Source of the DNA: Candidatus Parcubacteria bacterium
GTDB taxonomy: Bacteria; Patescibacteriota; Patescibacteriia; CAIXNZ01
Assembly (NCBI GenBank): GCA_026395685.1
Contig: JAPLYG010000017.1
Coordinates: 1-36,334 of the forward strand
Length of the DNA: 36,334 bases
Direction of reading: 5' to 3'
The position numbers were made by a program, and so were the translations under genes. Below are positions 1-5,380 of this stretch, one piece after another. The notes beneath the pieces were generated by a model, which saw only the letters and a list, made by a program, of their open reading frames with translations, ran no database searches and was not told the origin of the DNA. The first letter of the stretch is position 1. Each line of letters opens with the position of its first letter.

Positions 1-267
1 AATTTAACAAATACTGATTATGTATATGATAAGGATCCTAATAAATTTACAGATGCTAAACCAATAGAACAGATCAACTGGCCTGATTTCATTAAATTAG
101 TCGGTACCAAGTGGAATCCGGGCGCTCATGTGCCTTTTGACCCGATTGCCAGCCAAATGGCCGCCAAATTAAAACTGGAAGTCGCGATTTTAAACGGCAA
201 TAATATCTGGAATTTAACAAGTTATATAAATGGCGGTAGTTTTATCGGTACAATTATTAAATCTTAA
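1..267 (+). CDS. pyrH: UMP kinase, archaeal-type, C-terminal fragment
   Basis: Frame 1 is open from the window edge to TAA at 265-267 and encodes the last 88 residues of an amino-acid-kinase-fold protein. It contains DYVYDKDPNKFTDAKPIE, then KWNPGAHVPFDPIAS, then VAILNG and a GTII C-terminus. This pattern fits the archaeal-type uridylate kinase family, which phosphorylates UMP to UDP in pyrimidine nucleotide synthesis: the DKDP loop contacts nucleotide and the PFDPIA helix is family-typical. The start and the N-terminal phosphate-binding part lie outside the window. A sigma-70-like promoter for the next unit begins 9 bases after the stop, so this gene ends its own unit, although I see no clear terminator. 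Assignment is by recognised motifs only. Confidence 0.8.
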   Translation, partial: NLTNTDYVYDKDPNKFTDAKPIEQINWPDFIKLVGTKWNPGAHVPFDPIASQMAAKLKLEVAILNGNNIWNLTSYINGGSFIGTIIKS

Positions 268-275
268 GTCTTGTC

Positions 276-304
276 TTGACAAAATTTTTAAAATTTGCTA
301 AGAT
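276..304 (+). promoter_or_regulatory. Promoter of the tandem riboswitch unit
   Basis: TTGACA (276-281), a 17-nt spacer and TAAGAT (299-304) make a near-consensus sigma-70 promoter. Transcription would start near 311, about 20 bases before the first SAM riboswitch. Confidence 0.75.
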
Positions 305-329
305 GCCTGCATAGTTAAAAACTGAATAA

Positions 330-452
330 TCATTATCAAGAGAGCAGAAAAGGGAACTGACCCGTTATATTCTGCCAGCAACCATCCTCCGAAGCTTTAG
401 CGAAGGAGGAACGGTGCTAAGTTCAGCCCTGCACTGCGGGGGAAGATAATAA
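330..452 (+). ncRNA. SAM-I (S-box) riboswitch, first of tandem pair
   Basis: The S-box core is recognisable: ATTATC-AAGAGA (P1 5' side), AGGGAACTGACCC, CAGCAACC, GGTGCTAA, and GATAAT closing P1 (332-337 with 445-450). P2 is GCAGA/TCTGC (344-348/371-375), P3 is closed by ACC/GGT (381-383/413-415), and P4 is CCCTGC/GCGGGG. P2 differs from the second copy yet both pair, which is covariation. Binding of S-adenosylmethionine would stabilise P1 and let the following terminator form. P3 is extended by a dispersed hairpin repeat (385-410). The aptamer is followed by a terminator. Confidence 0.85.
385..410 (+). repeat. Dispersed TCCTCC/GGAGGA hairpin repeat
   Basis: A 26-nt imperfect palindrome. Its reverse complement matches the copy at 9763-9788 at 24 of 26 positions. 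It sits exactly in P3 of the first riboswitch. Shorter or interrupted relatives lie at 3710-3733 and 4066-4123. Confidence 0.7.
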
Positions 453-464
453 GTAATTTATTTT

Positions 465-504
465 GATCTTACCCCCTATGAGCGTGTAAGATTTTTTGTT
501 TTTT
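465..504 (+). terminator. Riboswitch-1 expression platform terminator
   Basis: ATCTTAC (466-472) pairs with GTAAGAT (486-492), followed by TTTTTGTTTTTT. It lies just after P1 of the first SAM aptamer, as expected for an OFF switch. Confidence 0.75.
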
Positions 505-532
505 AACTGCAGTACCTTAACAATTTAATATA

Positions 533-632
533 AATATCAAGAGCGCGTTAGGGAACAGGCCCAATGATCGCGCAGCAACCTATCTTATTTTAGAAAAGGT
601 GCTAATTCCTGCCCCCAAAGGGGAAAGATAAT
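533..632 (+). ncRNA. SAM-I (S-box) riboswitch, second of tandem pair
   Basis: Same core as the first copy: TATCAAGAG, GGGAACAGGCCC, CAGCAACC, GGTGCTAATTCC, AAAGATAA. P2 is GCGCG/CGCGC (543-547/569-573), which covaries with GCAGA/TCTGC in copy one; P4 is CCCC/GGGG. P1 is short (TATC/GATA). P3 is short and lacks the repeat. A terminator follows at once. Together with copy one this is a tandem SAM-sensing leader. Confidence 0.85.
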
Positions 633-640
633 CTTTGTTA

Positions 641-672
641 CAGTCTTTCTCATTCGGGAAAGGCTTTTTTAT
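641..672 (+). terminator. Riboswitch-2 expression platform terminator
   Basis: AGTCTTTC pairs with GGAAAGGCT (one G-T pair) across a short loop, followed by a run of T. It lies about 55 bases before the first coding start. Confidence 0.75.
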
Positions 673-726
673 TTGTTTATCGTGCCAAAGTGTTCTTTAC
701 GTCAACAACTAACAAGGGAGGAAAAG

Positions 727-1446
727 ATGAAGCTGATTAAAGTAAACATCGTAGCTTATGATTCATTTAAGGAGGTTAACCATTATAACCCTGATAATCA
801 TGTAGGCGATTATCATTATATTGGCATTGATTATGCTGAAAAGCATGATTGGCGCAGCCTGTCTCTGTCAATTAATTATACTCTAACAAAATACAAGTTG
901 ATTCCTAATGATGGAGAAGAGGGAAAAAAAGGAAGTTGGAACTTAGTAGGTTTAAGAGATGCCTGGATTGAGGGTGATGATCTTTGTCTGTTATGGCGTA
1001 AACGCGGTCCATCTGGAAAAAAAATAATTATTACCAAGGAGGCTTATAAAGACGGAAAATATCATAGCAGTTACCCATATAATCCTCCAAAATATTATAG
1101 TTACGAGGTTGATGTATACGCTTACCATAATTACATCATTAGGATTAACTTGTTAAACTTTGTCTGGGATAGTAACTTTTTTTGCCAGTCGAAAACTGAG
1201 GATAAATTCATGTCTGTCGAGGCGATAGAAGCTTCCATGCAGAAGATACCTTTGGCAAAAACTTTGGCTAAGCATCAAGACGCCAAATTTGCTTTGTTTC
1301 ATGGCGTGAAAATACCGATTGCTTCATGGACTCCCCAAATCAGAGAATATGAGATCCCCAAAAAAGTATTTAATAATTTGGTCCTCTTTTGTCAAGGCAA
1401 AGCGCAGCTTAGCGCAATTGGTAATATTGAACCTTTGAAATTTTAA
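727..1446 (+). CDS. Unknown protein, paralogue of 2287-3003
   Basis: Not recognised. The 239-aa product starts at ATG 727 because GGGAGG lies 5 bases upstream; the ORF-track start at 673 would run through the terminator region and has no ribosome site. It is a soluble, Tyr- and Trp-rich protein with no signal peptide or membrane segment. Landmarks shared with the 238-aa product of 2287-3003 are AYDS near residue 10, LRDAWIEG, DLCLLWRK, GPSG, YNPP, AYHNYII, SKTED and LVLFCQ.KAQL near the end. It is the first gene after two SAM riboswitches, so expression should rise when SAM is low. That suggests a role linked to methionine or SAM, but no catalytic motif is visible, and a SAM-dependent methyltransferase fold is not evident. 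Confidence 0.75.
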   Translation: MKLIKVNIVAYDSFKEVNHYNPDNHVGDYHYIGIDYAEKHDWRSLSLSINYTLTKYKLIPNDGEEGKKGSWNLVGLRDAWIEGDDLCLLWRKRGPSGKKIIITKEAYKDGKYHSSYPYNPPKYYSYEVDVYAYHNYIIRINLLNFVWDSNFFCQSKTEDKFMSVEAIEASMQKIPLAKTLAKHQDAKFALFHGVKIPIASWTPQIREYEIPKKVFNNLVLFCQGKAQLSAIGNIEPLKF

Positions 1447-1490
1447 ATTCTTGGACTAGCGGTCTGGGAGAATCTCGATAAAAAAGACCT

Positions 1491-1539
1491 GAGCATGGGA
1501 TGTCGTTTTCAAACGACGTCCCAAGTCTTAAAACTGCTC
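1491..1539 (+). ncRNA. Structured 49-nt RNA element, copy 1
   Basis: An outer stem GAGCA/TGCTC (1491-1495/1535-1539) encloses a strong hairpin (1496-1508/1511-1523) and a linker AGTCTTAAAAC. The copy at 2220-2268 has the same length and 46 of 49 identical bases. Two of the three changes swap G-C for G-T pairs and keep the stem. It ends a few bases before the AAGGAGG site of the next gene. The linker AAAAC could pair with GTTTT in the hairpin loop, giving a pseudoknot (inference). Confidence 0.6.
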
Positions 1540-1556
1540 AAAAAAAGGAGGATCTC

Positions 1557-2201
1557 ATGGGAAAAAATAGATTTACGGAGATGGAAGAAATTGGGAGTGG
1601 TTACAAATATGGTGATAGTTACTATAGAAGGGGAGGAGGCACTTCACTCCTTGAAGATAACTATAAGCCATATACTGAGTATGTTCTTTATGCTCAAGAT
1701 GGTAGGCCGTACTTTTTACGTATTTCTAAACGTCGAGGAGATGAATACGATAGTGAACCATTCTCAGAAGAAGGTAAAAAGCTTTTTCCAGGATTATCTG
1801 CCGAGTGCCCTCATTGTGGCAAAAAATTAAATCTAACGGAGGAGTATTGCTTAAATCATGATTGCGAAAAGCCTGTTGATAATCCGATAATCATTAAACC
1901 CGAACCGGAAGAAGATGCTGCTGAAAGACTGCTGCAGATCCTTTTTAAAAATTGTCATAATTTTGAGCTTGGTGAACACTGGGAAGGATCGGTTAAGGTT
2001 GAAGTCAAGCTACGCCAGAGTACAATCGTTGATTTATGCGAAGTTTTGTCAGAAATTCGCATAGACAAAAAGCTAAAAGAATACTGGCGTGATAAACTAA
2101 AAAAATTGTCTGAAGAGGTGAAAGGCTATGGTTCTTACGCTGAAAATGTCGCCTATCTTTTGGATAGTTTGTATCGCAGGAGATTTAAATCCATTTCGTA
2201 A
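1557..2201 (+). CDS. Unknown zinc-ribbon protein in SAM-controlled unit
   Basis: Not recognised as a family. The 214-aa protein starts at ATG 1557, preceded by AAAGGAGG with a 6-base gap. A zinc ribbon is visible around residues 83-105 (CPHC, then CLNHDC). The N-terminal third is Gly/Tyr-rich (GSGYKYGDSYYRRGGG), and the C-terminal half is charged and probably helical (DKKLKEYWRDKLKKLSEEV). No membrane segment is present. It lies between two paralogues and between two copies of the 49-nt RNA element, so the three genes are probably co-transcribed from the riboswitch promoter. A scaffold or nucleic-acid-binding partner of the paralogues is possible but not shown. Confidence 0.7.
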   Translation: MGKNRFTEMEEIGSGYKYGDSYYRRGGGTSLLEDNYKPYTEYVLYAQDGRPYFLRISKRRGDEYDSEPFSEEGKKLFPGLSAECPHCGKKLNLTEEYCLNHDCEKPVDNPIIIKPEPEEDAAERLLQILFKNCHNFELGEHWEGSVKVEVKLRQSTIVDLCEVLSEIRIDKKLKEYWRDKLKKLSEEVKGYGSYAENVAYLLDSLYRRRFKSIS

Positions 2202-2219
2202 ACTATCGTTATGATACCT

Positions 2220-2268
2220 GAGCAAGGGACGTTGTTTTCAAACGACGTCCCAAGTCTTAAAACTGCTC
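2220..2268 (+). ncRNA. Structured 49-nt RNA element, copy 2
   Basis: Same GAGCA/TGCTC outer stem (2220-2224/2264-2268) and inner hairpin as 1491-1539, with three substitutions. It also sits directly before a strong ribosome-binding site (AAAGGAGG at 2276-2283). Confidence 0.6.
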
Positions 2269-2286
2269 AAAACACAAAGGAGGTAG

Positions 2287-3003
2287 ATGAAGATGGTTAG
2301 AGTGATTATCATGGCTTATGATTCCTATCGTGAGAGCGAGCGGCGGGGGCTTAGTCCTGAGGAACATGTAGGTAATCGTCATTTTGTTGGCATTCGTTAT
2401 TTTGGAAAAATAGATTGGCACTGGTTATCTAGGTCTATTAATTCTACTCTAAAAGAGTACCATTTGCTAACTAATGAAGGAGAATGTGGGAACGGTGGTA
2501 GTCCGTATTGGGCAGATTTAAGAGATGCTTGGATTGAGGGTAATGATCTTTGCCTGCTATGGCGTAAACTCGGTCCATCAGGAGTAAAAAGGACAAAACA
2601 GGGAGAATTGGATAAGCATGGACGTTATGGGATTACTCGATATAATCCGCCAAGATATTATTATTACGAGGAAGAAGTGTCCGCTTACCATAATTATATT
2701 ATTACGATTAGCTTGTCATCATTTTCTTGGGATTGTAAATTTTTTTGTCTGTCAAAAACTGAGGATGAAGCTTTAATAGGCCACCATTTAAAGGCTGATA
2801 AAGCAATGCATTTTCCTTTAGATAAGGTGCCTTTTTCAAAAAATTTGCGACAGTCTAAGGATACTGAATTTGCTATGGGTCTAGGAATCATAATGCCTGT
2901 TACTTTAAAGACGCCTAGATATCGGGAATATAATATGTCTGAGGAATTGTTTAGTAATTTAGTTTTGTTTTGTCAAAACAAAGCGCAGCTTACCTCAATT
3001 TAA
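2287..3003 (+). CDS. Unknown protein, paralogue of 727-1446
   Basis: Not recognised. The 238-aa product aligns end to end with the gene at 727: MKMVRVIIMAYDSY against MKLIKVNIVAYDSF at the start, and LFCQNKAQL against LFCQGKAQL near the end. ATG 2287 is taken because it matches the paralogue's N-terminus, although only 3 bases separate it from GGAGG; ATG 2293 has better spacing and remains possible. The most conserved blocks (LRDAWIEG.DLCLLWRK, GPSG, YNPP.YY, YHNYII, LSKTED) look like a defined domain rather than low complexity. No transmembrane segment or signal is seen. It ends the SAM-regulated unit; a terminator follows. Confidence 0.75.
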   Translation: MKMVRVIIMAYDSYRESERRGLSPEEHVGNRHFVGIRYFGKIDWHWLSRSINSTLKEYHLLTNEGECGNGGSPYWADLRDAWIEGNDLCLLWRKLGPSGVKRTKQGELDKHGRYGITRYNPPRYYYYEEEVSAYHNYIITISLSSFSWDCKFFCLSKTEDEALIGHHLKADKAMHFPLDKVPFSKNLRQSKDTEFAMGLGIIMPVTLKTPRYREYNMSEELFSNLVLFCQNKAQLTSI

Positions 3004-3036
3004 AAAAATTGAACCTTTAAAAGCATTCTAAAATTT

Positions 3037-3070
3037 AAAGCCCTTATGGTTATCCATCGGGGCTTTTTTA
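3037..3070 (+). terminator. Terminator of the SAM-regulated unit
   Basis: AAAGCCC (3037-3043) pairs with GGGCTTT (3060-3066), followed by T's. Confidence 0.8.
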
Positions 3071-3082
3071 TTTTTAGAAATA

Positions 3083-3111
3083 GTGACAAACAGATAGTTT
3101 TGTGATAGATT
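3083..3111 (+). promoter_or_regulatory. Promoter of the small membrane protein
   Basis: GTGACA, a 17-nt spacer and TAGATT. Weaker than the other promoters here but with the same spacing. Confidence 0.45.
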
Positions 3112-3167
3112 ATAAATCAATGTCAGATTCTTTGTTATTTTTCAACACAAACAAAGTAGGGGGAGAG

Positions 3168-3434
3168 ATGAAAAACGAACACAAAAGAAATATCCTCGGG
3201 TTTTTTCTGGGCATTCCATTGCCAGCGTTTGCTATTTGCTGGATTGCTCTAGGCATCGCCTTATGGGCGGAAAGTTCCAGACTTTTCGACAGAATAATCA
3301 GCCCAGCTCTTTTTTTTCCAATATACCTGGGAGTAGGCGCCGTCATTGTAATTTTGATTTTATATTGCGTTTACCGCTTTTTCCCCGATAGTAAAAATAG
3401 CCAGGGGGATAATTTACAGCAAAGCAACCACTAG
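3168..3434 (+). CDS. Small two-helix membrane protein
   Basis: Unknown 88-aa protein. ATG 3168 is chosen because GGGGGAGAG lies just upstream; the longer ORF from 3102 would start next to the promoter and has no ribosome site. Two hydrophobic helices are visible, roughly residues 11-33 (GFFLGIPLPAFAICWIALG) and 47-67 (ALFFPIYLGVGAVIVILILY), with a basic N-terminus and a polar Gln/Asn-rich tail. It is monocistronic between its own promoter and a strong terminator. No function can be assigned. Confidence 0.6.
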   Translation: MKNEHKRNILGFFLGIPLPAFAICWIALGIALWAESSRLFDRIISPALFFPIYLGVGAVIVILILYCVYRFFPDSKNSQGDNLQQSNH

Positions 3435-3451
3435 CTTCAAAATGAAACTAT

Positions 3452-3488
3452 ATACCCGGAGATGTTATTCTCCGGGTATTCTTTTTAT
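3452..3488 (+). terminator. Strong intrinsic terminator
   Basis: ATACCCGGAG pairs perfectly with CTCCGGGTAT, followed by TCTTTTTATT. Confidence 0.85.
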
Positions 3489-3551
3489 TAAGAACTTGAC
3501 TTTTCCACTTTTTGCTTGACAAAATACGATGTTATGATAAATTTATTACAT

Positions 3552-3632
3552 ATGAATAACATTAAACAAGCTTTATTTGGATATTACTTTTTTAGCGGAT
3601 TTTATGAGCCAGCTTGTTTGAATATGTTTTAA
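3552..3632 (+). CDS. Phe/Tyr-rich leader peptide
   Basis: A 26-codon ORF, too short for the ORF track, running from ATG 3552 to TAA 3630-3632. Its middle is LFGYYFFSGFYEP: four Phe and three Tyr codons packed into 3576-3605. This is the hallmark of an amino-acid-sensing leader like those of the pheA and pheST attenuators in proteobacteria. The codons lie just upstream of the antiterminator segment (3608-3624) and the stop lies in the loop beyond it, which is the geometry attenuation needs. No Shine-Dalgarno sequence is obvious, as is common for AT-rich genes here. The start would be close to the transcript 5' end if TATGAT (3533-3538) is the -10 box. Function is inferred from this arrangement. 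Confidence 0.65.
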   Translation: MNNIKQALFGYYFFSGFYEPACLNMF

Positions 3633-3694
3633 AATAATTTTCTAGATTATTCAAATACAAGGAGCTGGCCAAGTAGGTCAGCTCTTTAAGTTTT
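3564..3694 (+). promoter_or_regulatory. Translation-coupled transcription attenuator
   Basis: Four segments form three mutually exclusive hairpins. Segment 1 AAACAAGCT (3564-3572) pairs with segment 2 AGCTTGTTT (3611-3619). Segment 2 GCCAGCT plus TTTGAATA (3608-3614, 3617-3624) pairs with segment 3 TATTCAAA plus AGCTGGC (3648-3655, 3663-3669). Segment 3 GAGCTGGCC (3662-3670) pairs with segment 4 GGTCAGCTC (3676-3684), followed by TTTAAGTTTT as terminator. A ribosome stalled on the Tyr/Phe codons would free segment 2 and favour 2:3 read-through; a completed peptide would mask segment 2 and allow termination. Confidence 0.75.
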
Positions 3695-3709
3695 GTTAAC
3701 ACAAAGACA

Positions 3710-3733
3710 TCCTCCGCAAAATGCTACGGAGGA
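3710..3733 (+). repeat. Dispersed hairpin repeat, short variant
   Basis: TCCTCCGC...GCTACGGAGGA, a 24-nt relative of the repeats at 385-410 and 9763-9788. Its 3' end merges into the ribosome-binding site of the next gene. Confidence 0.55.
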
Positions 3734-3749
3734 GAAGGAGGGAAACAAA

Positions 3750-4019
3750 ATGCGGAAAAAGGATGTTAAGGGAGGGAAAGAGAAAAAGCTTCAGCCATCG
3801 GATTCAGCAGAAGCTCTAGAAAGCAGATGGTTGGTTGGCAAATGCCTACTTAACGGAGGAAACAACTTGAGGCCGGATTTACAAGCACTTTTGGACTCTT
3901 TGGCCGTAGAAGTCACCAGAATCGTGACAAATCGTAATACTGAGCCCATGGTGTGTATTAAAGGCCCCAAGGCGACTGTGAATGCCCTGGTAGCAATTGC
4001 TAAGGGTAAAGTGGTCTAA
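3750..4019 (+). CDS. Unknown 89-aa protein behind aromatic attenuator
   Basis: Not recognised. Start ATG 3750 has AAGGAGGG 7 bases upstream; the ORF-track start at 3693 lies at the attenuator terminator and is rejected. The N-terminal 20 residues are strongly basic (MRKKDVKGGKEKK). The rest looks like a small alpha/beta domain with LRPDLQALLDSLAVEVTRIV and a C-terminal MVCIKGPKATVNALVAIAKG segment. No membrane helix or known motif is present. It is the only gene between the Phe/Tyr attenuator and the terminator at 4029, so it is the apparent target of that control. A link to aromatic amino-acid or tRNA supply is inferred from regulation alone. Confidence 0.65.
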   Translation: MRKKDVKGGKEKKLQPSDSAEALESRWLVGKCLLNGGNNLRPDLQALLDSLAVEVTRIVTNRNTEPMVCIKGPKATVNALVAIAKGKVV

Positions 4020-4028
4020 ATATGAAAT

Positions 4029-4060
4029 AAAGGGTATTCTCAGTTGAGATTACCCTTTTT
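4029..4060 (+). terminator. Terminator after 89-aa gene
   Basis: AAGGGTA-TCTCA pairs with GAGA-TACCCTT around GTT, followed by TTTTT. Confidence 0.8.
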
Positions 4061-4065
4061 CCTTG

Positions 4066-4123
4066 ACCATCCTTCGCTTTTGCCGCCGCTAAAGTTATGG
4101 CGGACAGGAAAGCTTCGGATGGT
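4066..4123 (+). repeat. Composite dispersed repeat
   Basis: Ends ACCATCC and GGATGGT are inverted. Inside lies a second inverted pair (GCCGCC/GGCGG). The flanks CCTTCGCTT and AAAGCTTCGG match the TCCTCC hairpin family, so this looks like one repeat inserted in another. It abuts the rplJ promoter. Confidence 0.5.
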
Positions 4124-4124
4124 A

Positions 4125-4152
4125 TTGACATATTTTTTACTTCTGCTATACT
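4125..4152 (+). promoter_or_regulatory. rplJ-rplL promoter
   Basis: TTGACA (4125-4130), 16-nt spacer, TATACT (4147-4152). The start site would fall at the beginning of the L10 leader. Confidence 0.75.
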
Positions 4153-4159
4153 ATATTTA

Positions 4160-4272
4160 ACCGCAGACAATAGGTATTCCGCAAGGATATAAAACCTATC
4201 GAGGTTAAAGTCATTCTTCGACTATGTTTAGGATGACATTGAATTCTGCGGCGAAACGCAGATTTTTTAATT
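4160..4272 (+). ncRNA. Ribosomal protein L10 leader with attenuator
   Basis: Starts with the L10-leader signature CCGCAGACAATAGG and ends its core with AACCTATCGAGGTTAAAG; AGGT/ACCT form the inner stem. Leader RNA of this kind binds the L10-L12 complex for autoregulation. CCGCAG (4161-4166) can pair with CTGCGG (4246-4251), and the same CTGCG can instead pair with CGCAG (4257-4261), followed by ATTTTTTAA. So P1 and the terminator are mutually exclusive. A GTCATTCTTCG...GGATGAC hairpin resembling the repeat at 36264-36334 is inserted between core and terminator. Confidence 0.8.
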
Positions 4273-4364
4273 TATTAATGATAACTTAACCACTGATGTA
4301 ATTCACTGATGCCACGGATTTGATATCCGTGTAATCTGTGAGAGAAAATCCGTGGTTCATACCT

Positions 4365-4889
4365 ATGCCAAAATCAAGATCAGAAAAAGAGCAAGCTTTG
4401 AAAGATTTAGCTGACTTGCTTAAAGATTTTAAAAGTGTAATCTTTGTTGATTATAAAGGTTTAAAAGTTAAAGAAGCAGCAGAGATAAAGAGTATTTGTA
4501 AAAAACAAAAAGCTCAATACATTGTTGCCAAAAAAACATTAATTAAATTGGCCTTGGAAAAGCAGGGCTTAAAGGATATTGATGTGAAAAATATGGATGG
4601 TAATTTGGCAATGATTATTGGTTTGTAAGATGAAGTGGCGCCTGCTAAGATTGCAGCCAATTTTGCCAAAGACCATAAAGCCTTAAAAATGTTGGGTGGC
4701 ATTATGGAAGGTAATTTATTAAATTTAGATCAGGTAACGGTTTTGTCTAAAATCCCGTCTAAACCGGAACTTTTAGGACAATTAGTGCGTACTATTAATG
4801 CACCTGTTTCCGGCTTTGTTAATGTTTTAGCAGGTAACATTCGCGGCTTATTAAATGTGCTGAATAGTCTTAAGGATTCTAAAGTTTAA
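4365..4889 (+). pseudogene. rplJ: Ribosomal protein L10, interrupted by in-frame TAA
   Basis: Codons from ATG 4365 (MPKSRSEKEQALKDLADLL) read as L10: KSVIFVDYKGLKVKEAAEI, YIVAKKTLIKLAL and GNLAMIIGL. A TAA at 4626-4628 follows, and the same frame continues at once with DEVAPAKIAANFAKDHKALKMLGG and runs to 4889. Without the stop the product is 174 residues, the usual L10 length, so a single codon is affected and there is no frameshift. L10 anchors L7/L12 dimers at the ribosomal stalk base and is essential, so true loss is unlikely. A sequencing or assembly error at one base (for example TAC or TAT read as TAA) is the simplest reading. GTG 4635 has no ribosome site. rplL follows 37 bases downstream, and the L10 leader precedes. 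Confidence 0.85.
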
Positions 4890-4926
4890 GATTACAACTA
4901 ACTATTAATAAATAATTTATAAAATT

Positions 4927-5325
4927 ATGTCAGAAGAAAAAAAAGTTGAAGTCCCAGCTAAATTTAAGGATTTAGTTGCGGAAATTGAAAAAATGTCTGT
5001 CTTGGACTTGGCTGAATTAGTCAAAGTCTTGGAAGATAAATTTGGAGTCAGTGCCGCTGCTCCGATGGCCATGATGGCTGCTCCAGCTGCTGCCGGAGAA
5101 GCTGCTCCGGCCAAATCAGAATTTGATATCGAATTAGCTGCTGCCGGAGACAACAAAATTGGCGTTATCAAGATTGTCAAAGAGATTACGGGCTTGGGAT
5201 TAAAGGAAGCTAAAGATTTAGTTGACGGTGCTCCAAAAATCATTAAATCAGCAGTTAAAAAAGAAGAAGCTGAAGAAATGAAGAAAAAATTAATCGAAGC
5301 AGGCGCTAGTGTGAATTTGAAATAA
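4927..5325 (+). CDS. rplL: Ribosomal protein L7/L12
   Basis: A 132-aa stalk protein. The N-terminal dimerisation part ([29 protein letters not shown]) is followed by an Ala/Met/Pro-rich hinge (residues about 39-60) and the C-terminal factor-binding domain with [29 protein letters not shown] and [15 protein letters not shown]. These are diagnostic. The protein recruits and activates translational GTPases at the ribosome. It lies 37 bases after rplJ in the usual rplJ-rplL order, shares the L10 leader, and is followed by a strong terminator. The start has no clear Shine-Dalgarno sequence; the region before ATG 4927 is AT-rich. Confidence 0.97.
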   Translation: MSEEKKVEVPAKFKDLVAEIEKMSVLDLAELVKVLEDKFGVSAAAPMAMMAAPAAAGEAAPAKSEFDIELAAAGDNKIGVIKIVKEITGLGLKEAKDLVDGAPKIIKSAVKKEEAEEMKKKLIEAGASVNLK

Positions 5326-5335
5326 ATTTACCGAT

Positions 5336-5367
5336 AAAAAAATCCCCGCGATGCGGGGATTTTTTTG
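5336..5367 (+). terminator. rplJL terminator
   Basis: ATCCCCGC pairs perfectly with GCGGGGAT around GAT, flanked by A's and T's. It may also serve the minus-strand gene ending at 5381. Confidence 0.9.
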
Positions 5368-5380
5368 TTTGTAGAAAAAA

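Noticed and set aside
1495-1830. ORF of 111 aa on the plus strand
   Set aside because: It overlaps the 214-aa zinc-ribbon gene in another frame, starts inside the 49-nt RNA element and has no ribosome site.
3550-4125. CRISPR array or transposon ends
   Set aside because: The repeats here are hairpins of varied spacing with no unique equal-length spacers and no transposase nearby.
4626-4628. Alternative genetic code
   Set aside because: TAA, TAG and TGA all end intact genes in the window, so a recoded stop is not supported.
4635-4889. Separate gene starting at GTG 4635
   Set aside because: It is the C-terminal half of L10 in the same frame as the upstream half; no ribosome site precedes it.
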